DNA from: Spirogloea muscicola
Lineage: Eukaryota > Streptophyta > Zygnematophyceae > Spirogloeales > Spirogloeaceae
Assembly: GCA_009602725.1 (NCBI GenBank)
Contig: WELB01000030.1
Location: forward strand, 200,304-264,303
Direction: 5' to 3'
DNA length: 64,000 nt
Made by a program: the position numbers and the translations under genes. The stretch's first letter is position 1. Every line of letters begins with the position of its first letter. Shown piece by piece: positions 45,935 through 56,960 of the stretch. The notes under the pieces were generated by a model. It was not told the origin of the DNA, made no database searches, and saw only the letters and a list, made by a program, of their open reading frames with translations.

Positions 45935-46700
45935 CCTTAGCCACCTTAGCCACCATCGCATAGGGCTTCCTTTCATGGAGCCCCACTGTTCGCACTAGTA
46001 TTTGCCTGAACAATGTATTGGCTTGAATTGGCCACCCCTTCATTTGATGCGCACCGCGCGCCTTCTCTCTCTCTGGGCTGGCTTTTCAGAGCACCCACCC
46101 CATATAGAAGAGCTCACTTCTTTCCCCTCGCTTTGGCTGCTAGTCTTTCTGACTTCCGGCTATCAACTAGAGGTTACTAAGTCATCATTCAACATGGTCC
46201 TTGCTACTCCTGGGTCTAGGGTTAAGTCGAGTAACCTGACCAGACTGTCTTTGTTGACCTGCACAGAACCGAAGGGAGATGTTGGTCTCTCTCTTTTCCT
46301 TGACTCTCTCTTGTACTCAATACCATGGGATTTCTTATGGCATAGTTAGACTACGACCAACGGCATAGTTAGACTACGACCAACTGAGACCTGCAGCAAG
46401 CCACCAATTCCCCCGATTGGGCTGGCACCCGTTGAGAACATCAATTGCAATTCATAGTATGAGACCCTTTTAAGTCGGAATTTAGCAAATGTCTTTCCTA
46501 CATTCTCTTGCACCCATGTCAACCTCAAGTAAAGAAAACCAGCAAAAGCTGGCAGTCCAAGTCCAGGACTGTGTTAAGGGTTGTGTTCCCTGATACTGGG
46601 GAAGACCTCAACCTGACTTTATATACGACCAGCGCCAGATCTTGCAGCTTGCCAATAGCTGTGCAACATGTGGTACAATGTTTGCACCGATTGTAAGGCA
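45935..46700. repeat. spacer block duplicated elsewhere in the SDR array
   Basis: 45940-46210 resembles 50030-50410 (GGAAGAGCTCACTTCTTTCC, CCTCGCTTTGGCTGCTAG and flanks). 46220-46680 resembles 55615-56490 (CCTGACCAGACTGTCTTTGT, AAAGCTGGCAGTCCAAGTCC). A 23-bp unit GGCATAGTTAGACTACGACC-AAC occurs twice in tandem at 46339-46384. Confidence 0.75.
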
Positions 46701-47136
46701 AGCACTGCCAAGCCGGTCATATTTGCAGCACTTCTTGCACAGGGGCAAGTGTGATAAGTGTCAGTTTCATGCAACATCCTTTCACCCGAATGCCGCAGCA
46801 GCTGAGGAGCCGACTGGATAGGCCGATGACGGCATCCCAACATCAGCAAGTAAGTGCTTGGACGGAAGCATTTACTTATCTTTTGCGAAAGTCAGCTATT
46901 GAGTTGTCTTGGAAACTAAGCAAAGCCTGAAGGTTTTCTTCAGTTTGTTGTAACTTTTGCCCATGTGCTTTGTCTACGTATAGGCCCATCAAGTTAAATT
47001 AAGTATTACATGATTCTCCTCATTCAATTATTGTTGGCCCCTGCTGCGTCCTCAATCTCTAGAAATTGAATTAATTTGTAGAAGCGCCAACATCATGCTC
47101 CTGGAGCAATTCCATGTTACAAAGCTGCCGAACCTC

Positions 47137-48485
47137 TTAGCCTGAACTAGCCAGCAGCTGCTGGAGGTCCTGGTCACTACGCAAGTAAATGACCTGACTG
47201 CTTGCCTGATTTGCTCCGGCAGATATGCCCGCCAGAACCTGGCCGATGCCACGGCCCAACTCGGTATTACGCTCTATGGCTAACATGATCCGAAATTCAT
47301 TAATCCGGACTGCCTTCTCCCTCATCTCCTCCCTCGCGACAATGCTCAAGCCCCTGCAAGAAACACATTTGCAAGTGCTTGCCTCACCACAATCATCCTG
47401 TGTCATTGTCAGATCACAGAGGCACTGCTGCCGTACATGCTTCAAGGGTTTTTGTTATCAAGGCCAGTCAAGCTTTAAGGAGCATACCACAGGGCGGCGG
47501 CGCCAATAGTTGTGAACCCAGCTCCAGGCATGTAGGCCCCACCGAGGCCGCCGGTGATGATTTTGTACGTGGAGCCAGCCTGGTTCTCAAGCTTTGGCAG
47601 GAAGGCGTTTGCTACCACATAGTGTGATATGCAGAGATCTGCGATGGCCTTTGCCAGATAGCTAGACGGCTTGTCTCCGATAACTGGTGCGTTGTAGTAC
47701 CCGCTACCCAAGCTCGTCACTAACTGCAACATGGGCAAGACTGAGATGAAATCATGTCTGGACATTGGAGGCTCTTGGAAGTAACAGGGCAAGCCGTAGG
47801 TAAGCTTGTTCAAGGCATGCACAACGAAGCTGGACAAGTTAGGCAGAGAAGTCGAGTTGTCTGTCTCCAGCAATACATTCTCGCTGCGTATCCAACTCAG
47901 TCTCAGGTACGGTCCAGTCACAGAAGTTGCCCAAGCCGGCCAGATGTGCAGATCGAAATCGAGGCACAGTTGTCAGTGTCTGTTTGCACAGACATGGTTG
48001 TGATCCTCACATGATTTAGCTGCCCTCCAAGCTTCTCCTCAATGTACTGTGGAGAAGCAGCACAAATGCTCAGTCACCCGCGAGCATTCTAATCTGCCAG
48101 ACAATTTGCAGGACACAGGTTTAGAGCAGCTACAGTGGGAGGGTCCGACAGAGCTACAGTTGAGGGGTCCGACCTTTGCAACGACTTGAGCTCCATCCTC
48201 CGTGCCGACGTCGGCATTGACGAGGTAGAGGTCCTGGGTGCCGCCGCACTCAATAGTGAGGTTGTTGAGCGCGTCGACGCTTCTGGAGGGGACGACGACC
48301 CTGCAGCCCATGAAGCACCAGAATGATGAAGCTGGAAAACTGAGTACCCAAGCGTGCGAGTGCAACAAGGCACAGGATTTTCTGGGAGATCTGTGAAGCA
48401 AAGGGTCTCACTTGGCACCAGCTCTGAGGAAGCCATGCACGATGCCTGATCCCACTGTGCCTGCGCCGCCGGCTACGAGCGCGAC
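47137..48485 (-). CDS. SDR-like protein, copy B
   Basis: Minus-strand exons: from 48485 (VALVAGGAGTVGSGIVHGFL, ends AA at about 48416), about 48309-48180 (VVVPSRSVDALNNLTIECGG, DLYLVNADVGTEDGAQVVAK), about 48049-48014 (YIEEKLGGQLNH), about 47724-47494 (LVTSLGSGYYNAPVIGDKPS, LPKLENQAGSTYKIITGGLG, GAYMPGAGFTTIGAAALW) and 47353-47137 (GLSIVAREEMREKAVRINEF...LLASSG). The Rossmann-type nucleotide loop is intact; YxxxK is absent (FTTIG). An upstream exon beginning at ATG 49114 (MTGRRQWLRAGLLRPP, basic, transit-peptide-like) is suggested because that ATG is conserved in copies C and D, whereas the sequence just before the 48485 acceptor is not conserved as coding. Redox role unproven. Confidence 0.75.
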
Positions 48486-48599
48486 CTGTGCAAATCCAAC
48501 TTCCACCCAAGGTGAACTTGGCTGGGGCATTTTGGCAGCGGGCTCAACCCATTGACGCTTTGTTGAAGCCTCTCCTCTAGACACCAGAAGACCTTGACT

Positions 48600-49188
48600 A
48601 TGGGACTTCCTAGCTGGCATTCGGGCGGCGTCAGCTCAGCTAGGCGTCAGGTGGCGAGCAAAGCCAGGTCGCAAGACGACCGATTGTGCCCACGAGTGGC
48701 AGGTACAGTGGGGGTCCCCAGCGTCGAGGAGGGGCCAGGCGAGCTCGCCTGGCCTTGCAGCCGCTTGACTGCAGCCATGGGAAGGCGGCGAGCAGCCACA
48801 AGCCGGTGGGCTCGAAGAGGCAGTGAAGCCGCACTGGGAGAAGCCCAGCGTGAGAATTGGCCAGCCCGGGCGGCAATGCCCGTTAGTGCCCGGGCCGGCA
48901 CCGCGTCAGCTGACGGAGGGGGCGGCGGGTGCGAGCCCGGGGCGGGGGGGACGGGTCGTCGTCACCGCTGACGCCAGCGGCCTGGGTCCCGCACGTGTAC
49001 CGGCCGGGGGTGGGGGGCCTCGGATCCAATGTGTGCGCGGCGCGTGGAGACCGGCTCGGCCACGTGCGGCGGGCGGAGGAGGCCCGCTCGCAGCCATTGG
49101 CGCCGCCCCGTCATTCTGCCCAAACGGCAGCCCGACGGGCGCTCGCCGTTTGCTCGCCGCCCGGCCAACCGCCTGTGCTTGTCCTTTG
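48600..49188. repeat. GC-rich upstream block shared by SDR copies B, C and D
   Basis: GGCGTCAGGTGGCGAGCAAA, GTGCCCACGAGTGGCAGGTA and a conserved ATGACGGGGCG on the minus strand recur at 53600-54060 and, more diverged, at 58985-59480. It is the presumed promoter and first exon. Copy B diverges sharply from C at the N (49189), which suggests a misjoin. Confidence 0.7.
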
Positions 49189-49537
49189 NACTGTGCGCGG
49201 CGAGCTCCGAGGAGCGCGCCGCGCAGGTGCGCGCCGTGCCTTGGCAGGCGGCGGCATGCGCGCCCGGCGGCGCTCAGGCGCTCGAGCGCCCCGGGGGGTT
49301 GGCAAGGCGCCGCAGCGCCCGGGGGGGCGGCGGCGCCGGCGGCGAGCTAGGGAGCCGTTGGGTCGGTCGGTCGGGGGGGGCTGCTGCTGCCGGAGGGTTT
49401 TGGAGGGGTGGGGGGGTGGTGGGCGGGAGGCCGCCCCTCCTGTGGCTCTGCCGCCTCTCGGTCCGTGGCGGCGCTCCGGCTCCCCAGGTTAGCTCATTGG
49501 ACTTGTATGCCTGTTGCTCACCCGTGGGTGCTAAGAA

Positions 49538-50010
49538 GAAGTGGCACTCCCAATGTGGGCAAGGGCTGCGAAAAGCCAGCCCAAAAAAAGTTGACAAAGG
49601 TTTGGAGGGGCCTACAAGCGATTAGCAGCTACGAAGGGGCCGGAAGATGCTAAGTCAGAACAGGGGGAGGATGGATCACTCAGTAGGTACGAGTGAGTAG
49701 CCTCAGATCCGACAGACTAGCTGCCGGGAAACTATCCCCCTGACGAAAGCCGGAGGCTGCAGCGAGAGCACGGCCAGCACGCAGATGCAGAGCGTGGGCC
49801 ATGGACCGCTGGAGGGATACTGACAACCTCATTCGATATACTCGAGCTCACGAGCCAGCTGCGTTGAAGTCAGCCGGCTCGCCACGCCTACGGGACACAG
49901 CCCGCCGCGCAAGCCTGGCCAGCAGGTCGAGCCACTGGGACCCAAGAGCCCCGTGCACGTCCACAGCCAGGGGGACGAACTCATCTGTAGCCGGGTGGTT
50001 GGCGTGTTTG
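49538..50010 (-). mobile_element. 5'-truncated LINE end with hairpin 3' UTR
   Basis: On the minus strand: FVPLAVDVHGALGSQWLDLL, RMRLSVSLQRSMAHALHLRA-GRALAAASGF and LRLLTRTY with TGA at 49680-49682. The 3' UTR follows, with the hairpin unit at 49602-49538 (TTTTGGGCTGGCTTTTCGCA then CCCACATTGGGAGTGCCACT). It is the clearest truncated copy. Confidence 0.8.
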
Positions 50011-50029
50011 GCCGCCTTGCGGTGCTAAC

Positions 50030-50924
50030 GTCACAATGTCACCGTGGCCACCTTAGCCTAGGTCTTCGTTTCCTGTAGCCTTGTCTCTTGCACTAGTTCT
50101 TGCCCGAATCATGTTTTGGCATCAATTGGCCAGCGATGCATTTCATGCGCACCGCGTGCTTTCTCCTTCGCACCTTGTCAAGCCCTTTCTGGGCTGGCTT
50201 TTCACAGCCCCGGGCCCCTTTCTGACCCCCTCGAACCTTATAAAGTCGTTTTCTGGGCTGGCCACTCACAGCCATCGCCCTCTACTGCCCTCTTTGTTCT
50301 TCTTTGGAAGAGCTCACTTCTTTCCCCTCGCTTTGGCTGCTAGCCTTTCTAACTTGCGGCTACTAGTAGAGGTAAGTAAGTAATCATCCTACATGGTCCT
50401 TGCTACTTCTGGTTCTCGTGGGGATGCCTCTTTTCCAGCTGCAAGTTACTTCAACTTGCGGCTGCTGTCTCGGGGTTACGAAGCTCCTCTTCGCTGTAGT
50501 CTCTTGCATAGCTTTGTGTTTTTGGCGCCCCTCGCTCCAGCTGGCTGCTGCTTCTGCGCTGCGCTCGTCCGCGAACGGGGGTTAACGGCCCTGCAGACTT
50601 GCCCCTCCGAGAGCGTGGCATGGTCCCTGCACGGTATCACCAACAACCTCCAGCTCCAGCGAGGCTGCCAGACAATGGGCTGGCTATTGTCGAGGTCACC
50701 TTGGCACACCGGCTCACTTGCTGGAGGGCTGGCTTTGCCAGCCCCTCTTCTCTATGGGCGAGCCCTTCCTTCTTGCTGGAGGATCTGGGTAAACTGCTGC
50801 AGAAATACCTTCCTCCCCCTTACCTCCCTTCTTGTCATTAGGCTAGCAGCTGGCACTGACAGCTTTCACCCGCTTCATCGGCCAACGGGCGGGCCATTCT
50901 GCAACAGAGTGGGAATGGAGTGTA
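50030..50924. repeat. spacer rich in LINE 3' hairpin units
   Basis: Hairpin units at about 50199 (GGGCTGGCTTTTCACAGCC), 50258 (GGGCTGGCCACTCACAGCC) and 50727 (GGGCTGGCTTTGCCAGCCCC with CTATGGGCGAGC). Intervening sequence matches 45940-46210. A frame at 50393-50941 has no homology. Probably nested LINE ends in the SDR array spacer. Confidence 0.55.
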
Positions 50925-51267
50925 CAGTCAAACCTGTCTAAGCTTATGCGGTCGGTTGGGGAGGTTTGTATAACGATACACCGGATTTAACGGTACACAA
51001 TTCGCACGGTCCGTCGCACGGCCGTCGCACTGTCGCACGCTGTCGCACGGTCCGCCGCACGGTCCGTCTGCACGGTCCGTCCATTAAGAATGCGTGTTAC
51101 TAAGAAGTATCCATAGGTATAAGCTTATATTTCTAAGCAAAAGATATAAAGTATGGAAATATAGAGAATCATAAGCTTACGCCACTCAACCGACTCGGTT
51201 TGCAAGAATTTGATTACGTCATACAGGATATAAGCTAATGGAGGATAAGCTTAGACAGGTATGACTG
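50925..51267. mobile_element. 343-bp non-autonomous DNA transposon (MITE) with 23-bp inverted ends
   Basis: Left end CAGTCAAACCTGTCTAAGCT-TAT; right end reverse-complements to CAGTCATACCTGTCTAAGCT-TAT (one mismatch). A GTA triplet flanks both sides (50922-50924 and 51268-51270); a TA duplication plus one base is an alternative. CAGTCAAACCT ends resemble pogo/Tigger-type Tc1-mariner elements. There is no ORF. Inside, 51000-51085 is a short tandem array of GTCGCACG/CACGGTCCGTC. The right half is AT-rich. The related spacer at 54340-54400 lacks it. Confidence 0.85.
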
Positions 51268-51270
51268 GTA

Positions 51271-51790
51271 CATGGAGGGCGAGCCGTACAAGGAGTACGA
51301 AAATCTCCTGCTGCAGACTCTCGCCTCCCTATCACAACACCCATCTTTTCCCTCATTTCAATACTCCCTGCAGGCTTCCCTTTCCACGCCCATAATTGGC
51401 TTTAGCGGTCGTTGAAATTCATGGCGCAGGCATACTTACTGCGCTGCTGGCACCAGGTAGCCTCCCTGCTTCCCAGGCGCTCAGCCACCATTTCCTTGAG
51501 AACAGCGTGCTCTCAGCCTCAGCCTGCTTGGTGGGCCACCGGGCTGCTCCTCTTCGAACTCGACAACTCTCATGGGCATGTCCCTGGAGCAGCCACTTCA
51601 CCATGTTGTCTTACCTGTGGCTCTTCACTCACAACCATCAAATCTTGAATCTGAGCTGCCATCTACACATTCTTGTAACTCAGGGGCACGTGTGATTGGT
51701 GTCAGTGGCTAGTCAACCACTCTTTTCACTGGAAGGCAGCAGCAGCTGAGGAGCCAACTGTTTAGTCCGGTGACGGCATCCCAACATCAG
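51271..51790. repeat. spacer segment duplicated at 54365-55140
   Basis: AAGGAGTACGAAAATCTCCT, GGCGCAGGCATACTTACTG, CTTCCCAGGCGCTCAGCCAC and CCATGTTGTCTTACCTGTGG match the second copy closely. The second copy carries an extra ~375-bp insert. Reading frames here are antisense or chance. Confidence 0.7.
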
Positions 51791-52082
51791 CAAGAAAGTG
51801 TTTTGACGGAAGCTTATTCATAATATCTTTTGGTGAAAGTCAGCCATTGGGTTGTCTTAATAACAAAGCAAAGCCTGAAGCTTTTGCTCTACTCGTTGTG
51901 GTTTTGGCCCATGTGCTCTGTCTACGTACAGGCCCATCAAGTTGAGATAAGCATACTTGATTCTCCTTATGCGATTAGCGCTGGTCCCTGCTGCGTCCTC
52001 AATCTCTAGGAAATGAATGAGTATTCAAAAGCGCAACATCATGCTCCTGGAGCACTTCCATGTCTGGAAGCTGCCGAACCTC

Positions 52083-53449
52083 TTAGCCTGATGCAGTCAG
52101 CAGCTGCTGGAGGTCCTGTTCACTACGCGAGTTAATGACCTGACTGCTTGCCTGATTTGCTCCAGCAGATATGCCCGCCAGCACCTGGCCGATGCCACGG
52201 CCAAAGTCGGTATTACGCTCTACGACGATCATGATCCGAAATTCGTTAACACGCACTGCCTTCTCCTTCATCTCCTCCCTCGCGACAATGCTCAAGCCCC
52301 TGCAAGAAACACATTTGCAAGTGTACGCCTCACTACAGTCATCCTGTATCGACTGTCAAATCATAGAAGCAAAGCTGCACAATCTGCTCCAGGGTTAACT
52401 TATTGATCAAGGCCACTCATGCTTCGAAGCCTATACCACAGGGCGGCAGCGCCAATAGTTGTGAACCCGGCTCCAGGCATATAGGCCCCACCGAGGCCGC
52501 CGGTGATGATTGTGTACGTGGAGCCAGCCTGGTTCTCAAGCTTTGGCAGGAAGGCATTTGCTACCACATAGTGTGATATGCAGAGATCTGCGATGGCCTT
52601 TGCCAGATAGCTAGACGGCTTGTCTCCAATAACTGGTGTATTGTAGTACCCGCTGCCCAAGCTCGTCACCAACTGCAACATGGGCAAGACTGAGATGGAA
52701 TCATGTCGTGCTTATGTCTGGACATTGGAGGCTCTTGGAAGCAACAGGGCAAGCCGTGGGTAAGCTTGTTCAAGGCTTGCACAATGAAGCTGGACATATA
52801 AGACAGAGAAGTCGAGGTGTCTGTCTCCAGCAATACATTCTCGCTGGGTATCCAATTCAGTCTCAGGTACGGTCCAGTCATAGAAGTTGCCCAAGCCGGC
52901 CAGATGTGCAGATCGCAATTGAGGCATAGTCGTCAGTGTCTCTTTGCACAGACATGATTGTGGTCCTCACATGATTTAGCTGCCCTCCAAGCTTCTCCTC
53001 AATGTACTGTGAAGAAGCAGCACAAATGCTCAGTCACCCGCGAGCATTCTAATCTGCCAGACAACAACTTGCAGGACACAGCTTCAGAGCAGCTACAGTG
53101 GGAGGGTCCGACAGAGCTGCAATTGAGGGGTCCGACCTTTGCAACGACTTGAGCTCCATCCTCCGTGCCGACGTCATCATTGACGAGGTAGAGGTCCTGG
53201 GTGCCGCCGCACTCAATACTGAGGGTGTTGAGCGCGTCAACGCTTCTGGAGGGGACGACGACCCTGCAGCCCATGAAGCACCAGAATGATGAAGCTGGAA
53301 AACTGAGTACCCAAGCGTGCGAGTGCAACAAGGCACAGAATATTGCTGGGAGATCTGCGAAATAAAGGGTCTCACTTGGCGCCAGCTTTGAGGAAGCCAT
53401 GCACAATGCCTGATCCCACTGTGCCTGCGCCGCCGGCTACGAGAACGAC
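52083..53449 (-). CDS. SDR-like protein, copy C
   Basis: Same exon plan as copy B: from 53449 (VVLVAGGAGTVGSGIVHGFL-KAGAK), about 53273-53144 (VVVPSRSVDALNTLSIECGG), about 53010-52975 (YIEEKLGGQLNH), about 52675-52430 (LVTSLGSGYYNTPVIGDKPS, TYTIITGGLGGAYMPGAGFT) and about 52300-52083 (GLSIVAREEMKEKAVRVNEF...LLTASG). About 95% similar to copy B by eye in coding parts. The frames look intact and the splice dinucleotides are conserved, which suggests it is or was recently functional. It lacks YxxxK. A conserved upstream ATG at 54050 may be the true start. Confidence 0.75.
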
Positions 53450-54060
53450 CTGTACATATCCAACTTCCATCCAAGGTGAGCTTGGCTGGCGCATTTTGGC
53501 AGCGGGCTCAACCCATTGACGCTTTGTTGAAGCCTCTCCTCTAGACACCAGAAGACGTTGACTGTGGGACTTCCCAGCTGGCATTCGGGCAGCGGCAGCT
53601 CAGCTAGGCGTCAGGTGGCGAGCAAAGCCAGGTCGCAGGACGACCGATCGTGCCCACGAGTGGCAGGTATAGTGGGGGCCCGAGCGTCGAGGAGGGGCCA
53701 GGTGGGCTCTCGCCTGGCCTTGCAGCCGCTTGGCTCCAGCCATGGGAAGGCGGCGAGCAGTCAGTCACAAGCCGGTGGGCTCGAAGCGGCAGTGAAGCCG
53801 CACTGGGAGACGCCCAGTGTGAGACTGACGGGCCTGGTGTCCGGGCCGGCACCGCGTCAGCTGACGGAGGGGGGGGGGGCGGGTCGTCGTCACCGCCGGG
53901 CCCCGCTGACGCCAGCGGCCTGGGTCCCGCACGTGTCCCGGCCGGGGGTGGGGGCCTCGGGTCCAATGTGTGCGCGGCGCGTGGAGACCGAGCTCGGGCA
54001 CGGGCGGCGGGCGGAGAAGGCCGGCTCGCAGCCTGGCGGCGCCCCGTCATTGTGAACGAC
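53450..54060. repeat. upstream block of SDR copy C (repeat of 48486-49120)
   Basis: Nearly collinear with the upstream region of copy B, including the intron-like leader and the GC-rich minus-strand frame beginning at ATG 54050. A G-run at 53870-53878 corresponds to G-rich runs in B and D. Confidence 0.65.
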
Positions 54061-54654
54061 AGCCCGACGGGAGCTAGCCGTTTGCTCGCCGCCCGGCCAG
54101 CAGCCTGTGCCGCCCCTCCTGCCACTGCTGCTGCATCCCACTCCTCTACCAGCTCCAGAAGCGGTCGCAGGACGGGTCGTTGAGGAAGCGCGGCCAGATT
54201 GACTGGTCGGTAAGGGAGCCACCTTGGCACAATGCTTCATTTCATGTAGCCCAATATTTGCACCAATTTGCACCAGTTTTTGCCTGAACAATGCCTCGGC
54301 TTGAATCTGGCCACCGTCTCATTCTACTTCAGCGGCCAACGGGCGGGGTGATCTGCAACACACAATTGCCCCAATCGAAACGCAGGGCGAGCTGCACAAG
54401 GAGTACGAAAGGTCCCTCCTGCAGACTCTCGCCTTCCTGTCACAACGCCCACCTCACTTTCATCCTCCCTGCAGCATCCCTTTTCACGCCCATGGCCGGC
54501 CTTGGCAGACGTTGAATTCATGGCGCAGGCATCTTTACTGGGCTGCTGGCACCATGTAGCCTCCCTGCTTCCCAGGCGCTCAGCCACCATTTTCTTGAGA
54601 AGAGCGTGCTCTCAGCCTCAGCCCTACTTGGTGGGCCACCGGGCTGTTCCTCTC

Positions 54655-55030
54655 CTACACCTGGCTGGGTGTTACAGCCGCTTTTCGAAGCAGCAGCCGC
54701 GTGCATTCCCTCTTCACATTGTCGCTCGTCTGGACAAGCTCCTGCTTTCAGAAAAGCGCGGCCGAATTGACTGGTGGCTGGGAGAAGCCAGCCCAAAAGG
54801 AATGGACAAGGTCAAGAAGAGCCGAATGGCGCAGAAAGCAGGGGACTAAGTGCTGAGATGACAAGGAGGCTCTCAGTAACCTCTAGTCCTGCTTGTCATC
54901 CAGGGCAACCGCGCCTGCCTGGTATGCTTTGCATGGTGCCCCGGTTGGCCAGTCGCCAGCCGTTGCTTCCTAGCAGAGCTACCGGAGCTGCTCGCTTTGC
55001 TGAAACGAGGCCTCCAGTCTCCTGCTGGTG
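54655..55030 (-). mobile_element. 5'-truncated LINE end inserted in duplicated spacer
   Basis: The matching spacer at 51545-51560 lacks this ~375-bp segment. On the minus strand the frame ends ...MTSRTRGY at 54873, close to the family ending LTRGY. The hairpin unit follows at 54816-54771 (CCTTTTGGGCTGGCTTCTCC, preceded by GACCTTGTCCATT). So it is a LINE end that inserted after the spacer duplicated. Confidence 0.65.
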
Positions 55031-55599
55031 AATTCGTCCGAACTCGACACCTCTCATGGGCTGGCAAGTTCCTGGAGCAGCCACCTCTCCATGTTGTCAC
55101 ACCTGTGGCTCTTGACTCAAAGCCAACTGATCTTGAACATGAGCTGCTTCGCAGGCTACTCGTCAGGTCTTGGAAGGCTCGCCCTTCTGCTGCCACACGA
55201 CTGTCACTATGCTGGCTCAGACTACCGCTTTTCCTGCAGCCGCTCAACTCTGCTACATTGCCGTCAGCTTGTATTCTGCCCCTTTCTTTACCGCTGTCCA
55301 GCTGCGGGCAGTTGTTTACCCGCACTGATGCAAGGAGCTAAGCTGAATAAACAAACTTGGGGTTCTGCCCTTCTCCGGCAAAGGGAGCCGCCCTCTCATC
55401 ACCCAAGCTTTGGAAAGCAACCAATGTTATCCCCCCTTTCCCTCCCACTTGATGGCCGTAAAATCTTCCAGGCTAGTCATGTCTTCACAAGCGTCAATGC
55501 CACCCTGGATTGCCAATACCTGCAATCAATTGACAGGCCATGTTGCATGAGGGCGGCCTAGCTTCCGCTCCATGCAGCACCTGATGCACCTAAAGCAGA

Positions 55600-55794
55600 T
55601 GATGCCAAACGAATGACCTGACCAGACTGTCTTTGTTGACCTGCACAGGACCGAAGGGTGATGTTGGTGTCTCTTTCTCATTGACGCCCTCTTGTAGTCA
55701 CTATCATGGACTTATTAAGGCACATATAGGCTAAGACCAAGTGTAGACCTGTACAAAGCCACCAATATCCCCGCTTGGGCTGGCACCCATTGAG
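55600..55794. repeat. spacer segment repeated from 46220-46430
   Basis: CCTGACCAGACTGTCTTTGT, GACCTGCACAGGACCGAAGG and GGGCTGGCACCCATTGAG align with the first copy up to the insertion point at 55794, and the alignment resumes at 56267. Confidence 0.75.
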
Positions 55795-56259
55795 TGTTGA
55801 ATATAGTAATATGGTGAATCAGTGGGAGTGTTGAATATTGTAATATGTTGAATCGGCGGGTCGGGGTGGGTGACCATCCCGCCCGTCTATTGGGCCCTGA
55901 GAGTCTCCCCTGGATAAGGGAAGCCTCGGGCACCCGTCGGACTCACTCTCCACATCTGAGGCCACGCGGTGCGCCCGTGCGCCCTAGCCAGGCTGCCACC
56001 CACCTTGGGTGAGGGCGCAGCCTGTGCTGTCTGACTGTCTGTCTGAGTTCTCAATCTGTCTGCCATCATGAGCACATCTGCATCTGAGCCGCTGCGACGA
56101 GGTCGCTCTGCTAGCCCGCCGCCTCAACGAGGGCCGCCGCCTCAACGAGGACGTTCAATGGAGGAGCACGACTGGAGAGACGCATATGCTGAGCACGCTG
56201 TGTACAACACAGGTCAGGTACAAGAGCAGATGCAAGAGCGCGCAGCGCAAGACGGTTTT
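55795..56259. mobile_element. 465-bp insert with 7-bp target duplication, LTR-element relic or other retro-insertion
   Basis: CATTGAG lies at both borders (55788-55794 and 56260-56266); the duplicated spacer at 46420-46440 has one such site and no insert. The insert starts TGTTGAATAT, with that start repeated once 34 bases in. It contains a short frame (MSTSASEPLRRGRSASPPPQ and onward) of a basic, gag-like composition. Only one terminal segment is visible, so it is a partial relic if it belongs to an LTR family; assignment is tentative. Confidence 0.55.
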
Positions 56260-56469
56260 CATTGAGAACATCATTTGACAATTCATATTGCGAGACCCTT
56301 ATGGGCTATAGTCCTCTAGCGAGTGTTATTTCGACATTCTTTTGAACCCCCTTTCAACTCAAACAAAGGAAACCAGAGAAAGCTGGCAGTCCAAGTCCAG
56401 GGCTGTGTTAAGGGTTTTGTTCCTGAGTCTAGCACGAAGGCCTCAACCTGATTTCGTATTCGGACCAGC

Positions 56470-56960
56470 GCCAGATCTTGCAGCTTGCTACTAGCCGCGG
56501 CCCTGGCGATAGATGTTCACGGGGCCTTCGGCAGCCGCTGGCTGGATCTCCTCCAGCGGCTTGCTCGTCAGGCTATTGATCGGCGGTCGGGTCCGCCCGG
56601 GGCGCTGCCCGGCTTCAACGCCGCCGCGTCGCTCGCCCAGGTCTTTCGCATGCGCTTGGCGGTATCGTTCCAGCGATCCCTTGCCCACGCTGTCCACACG
56701 CGCGCAGGACGCGCTCTGGCCGCCGCCTCCGGGTCTCGGCGGAGTGCCTCCTTCCCTGCCTCGAGCTACTGGGACCTGATGTTGCTCACTCGCGGGTACT
56801 GAGCTTCCCTAGTATGTTGTCGTGATTGGTAGGGTAGAGGAGTCCTTCCTCGGCATCTCATTCTTCGGCTTTGGGCATTGTCCATTCATTTTGGGCTGGC
56901 TTTGCCAGCCCCTCTTTCTCTATGGGCGAGCCTTCTTCCCTTTTCTACTAGCCATGCATT
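56470..56960 (+). mobile_element. 5'-truncated LINE end, second subfamily
   Basis: The frame AIDVHGAFGSRWLDLLQRLA, FRMRLAVSFQRSLAHAVHTR-AGRALAAASG and YWDLMLLTRGY ends at 56802. The hairpin unit follows at 56890-56945 (TTTTGGGCTGGCTTTGCCAG, CTATGGGCGAGC). Relative to 46655-46690 this segment is an insertion into the array spacer. The 3' UTR just after the stop differs from the 8585/45503 copies. Confidence 0.8.

Noticed and set aside
48486-48620. In-frame extension of SDR copy B (MPQPSSPWVEVGFAQ) as its N-terminus
   Set aside because: The same region has stops in copy D, so it is better read as intron before a conserved acceptor.
49801-50028. Plus-strand frame MDRWRDTDNLIRY
   Set aside because: Antisense to a LINE C-terminal fragment that reads clearly on the minus strand.
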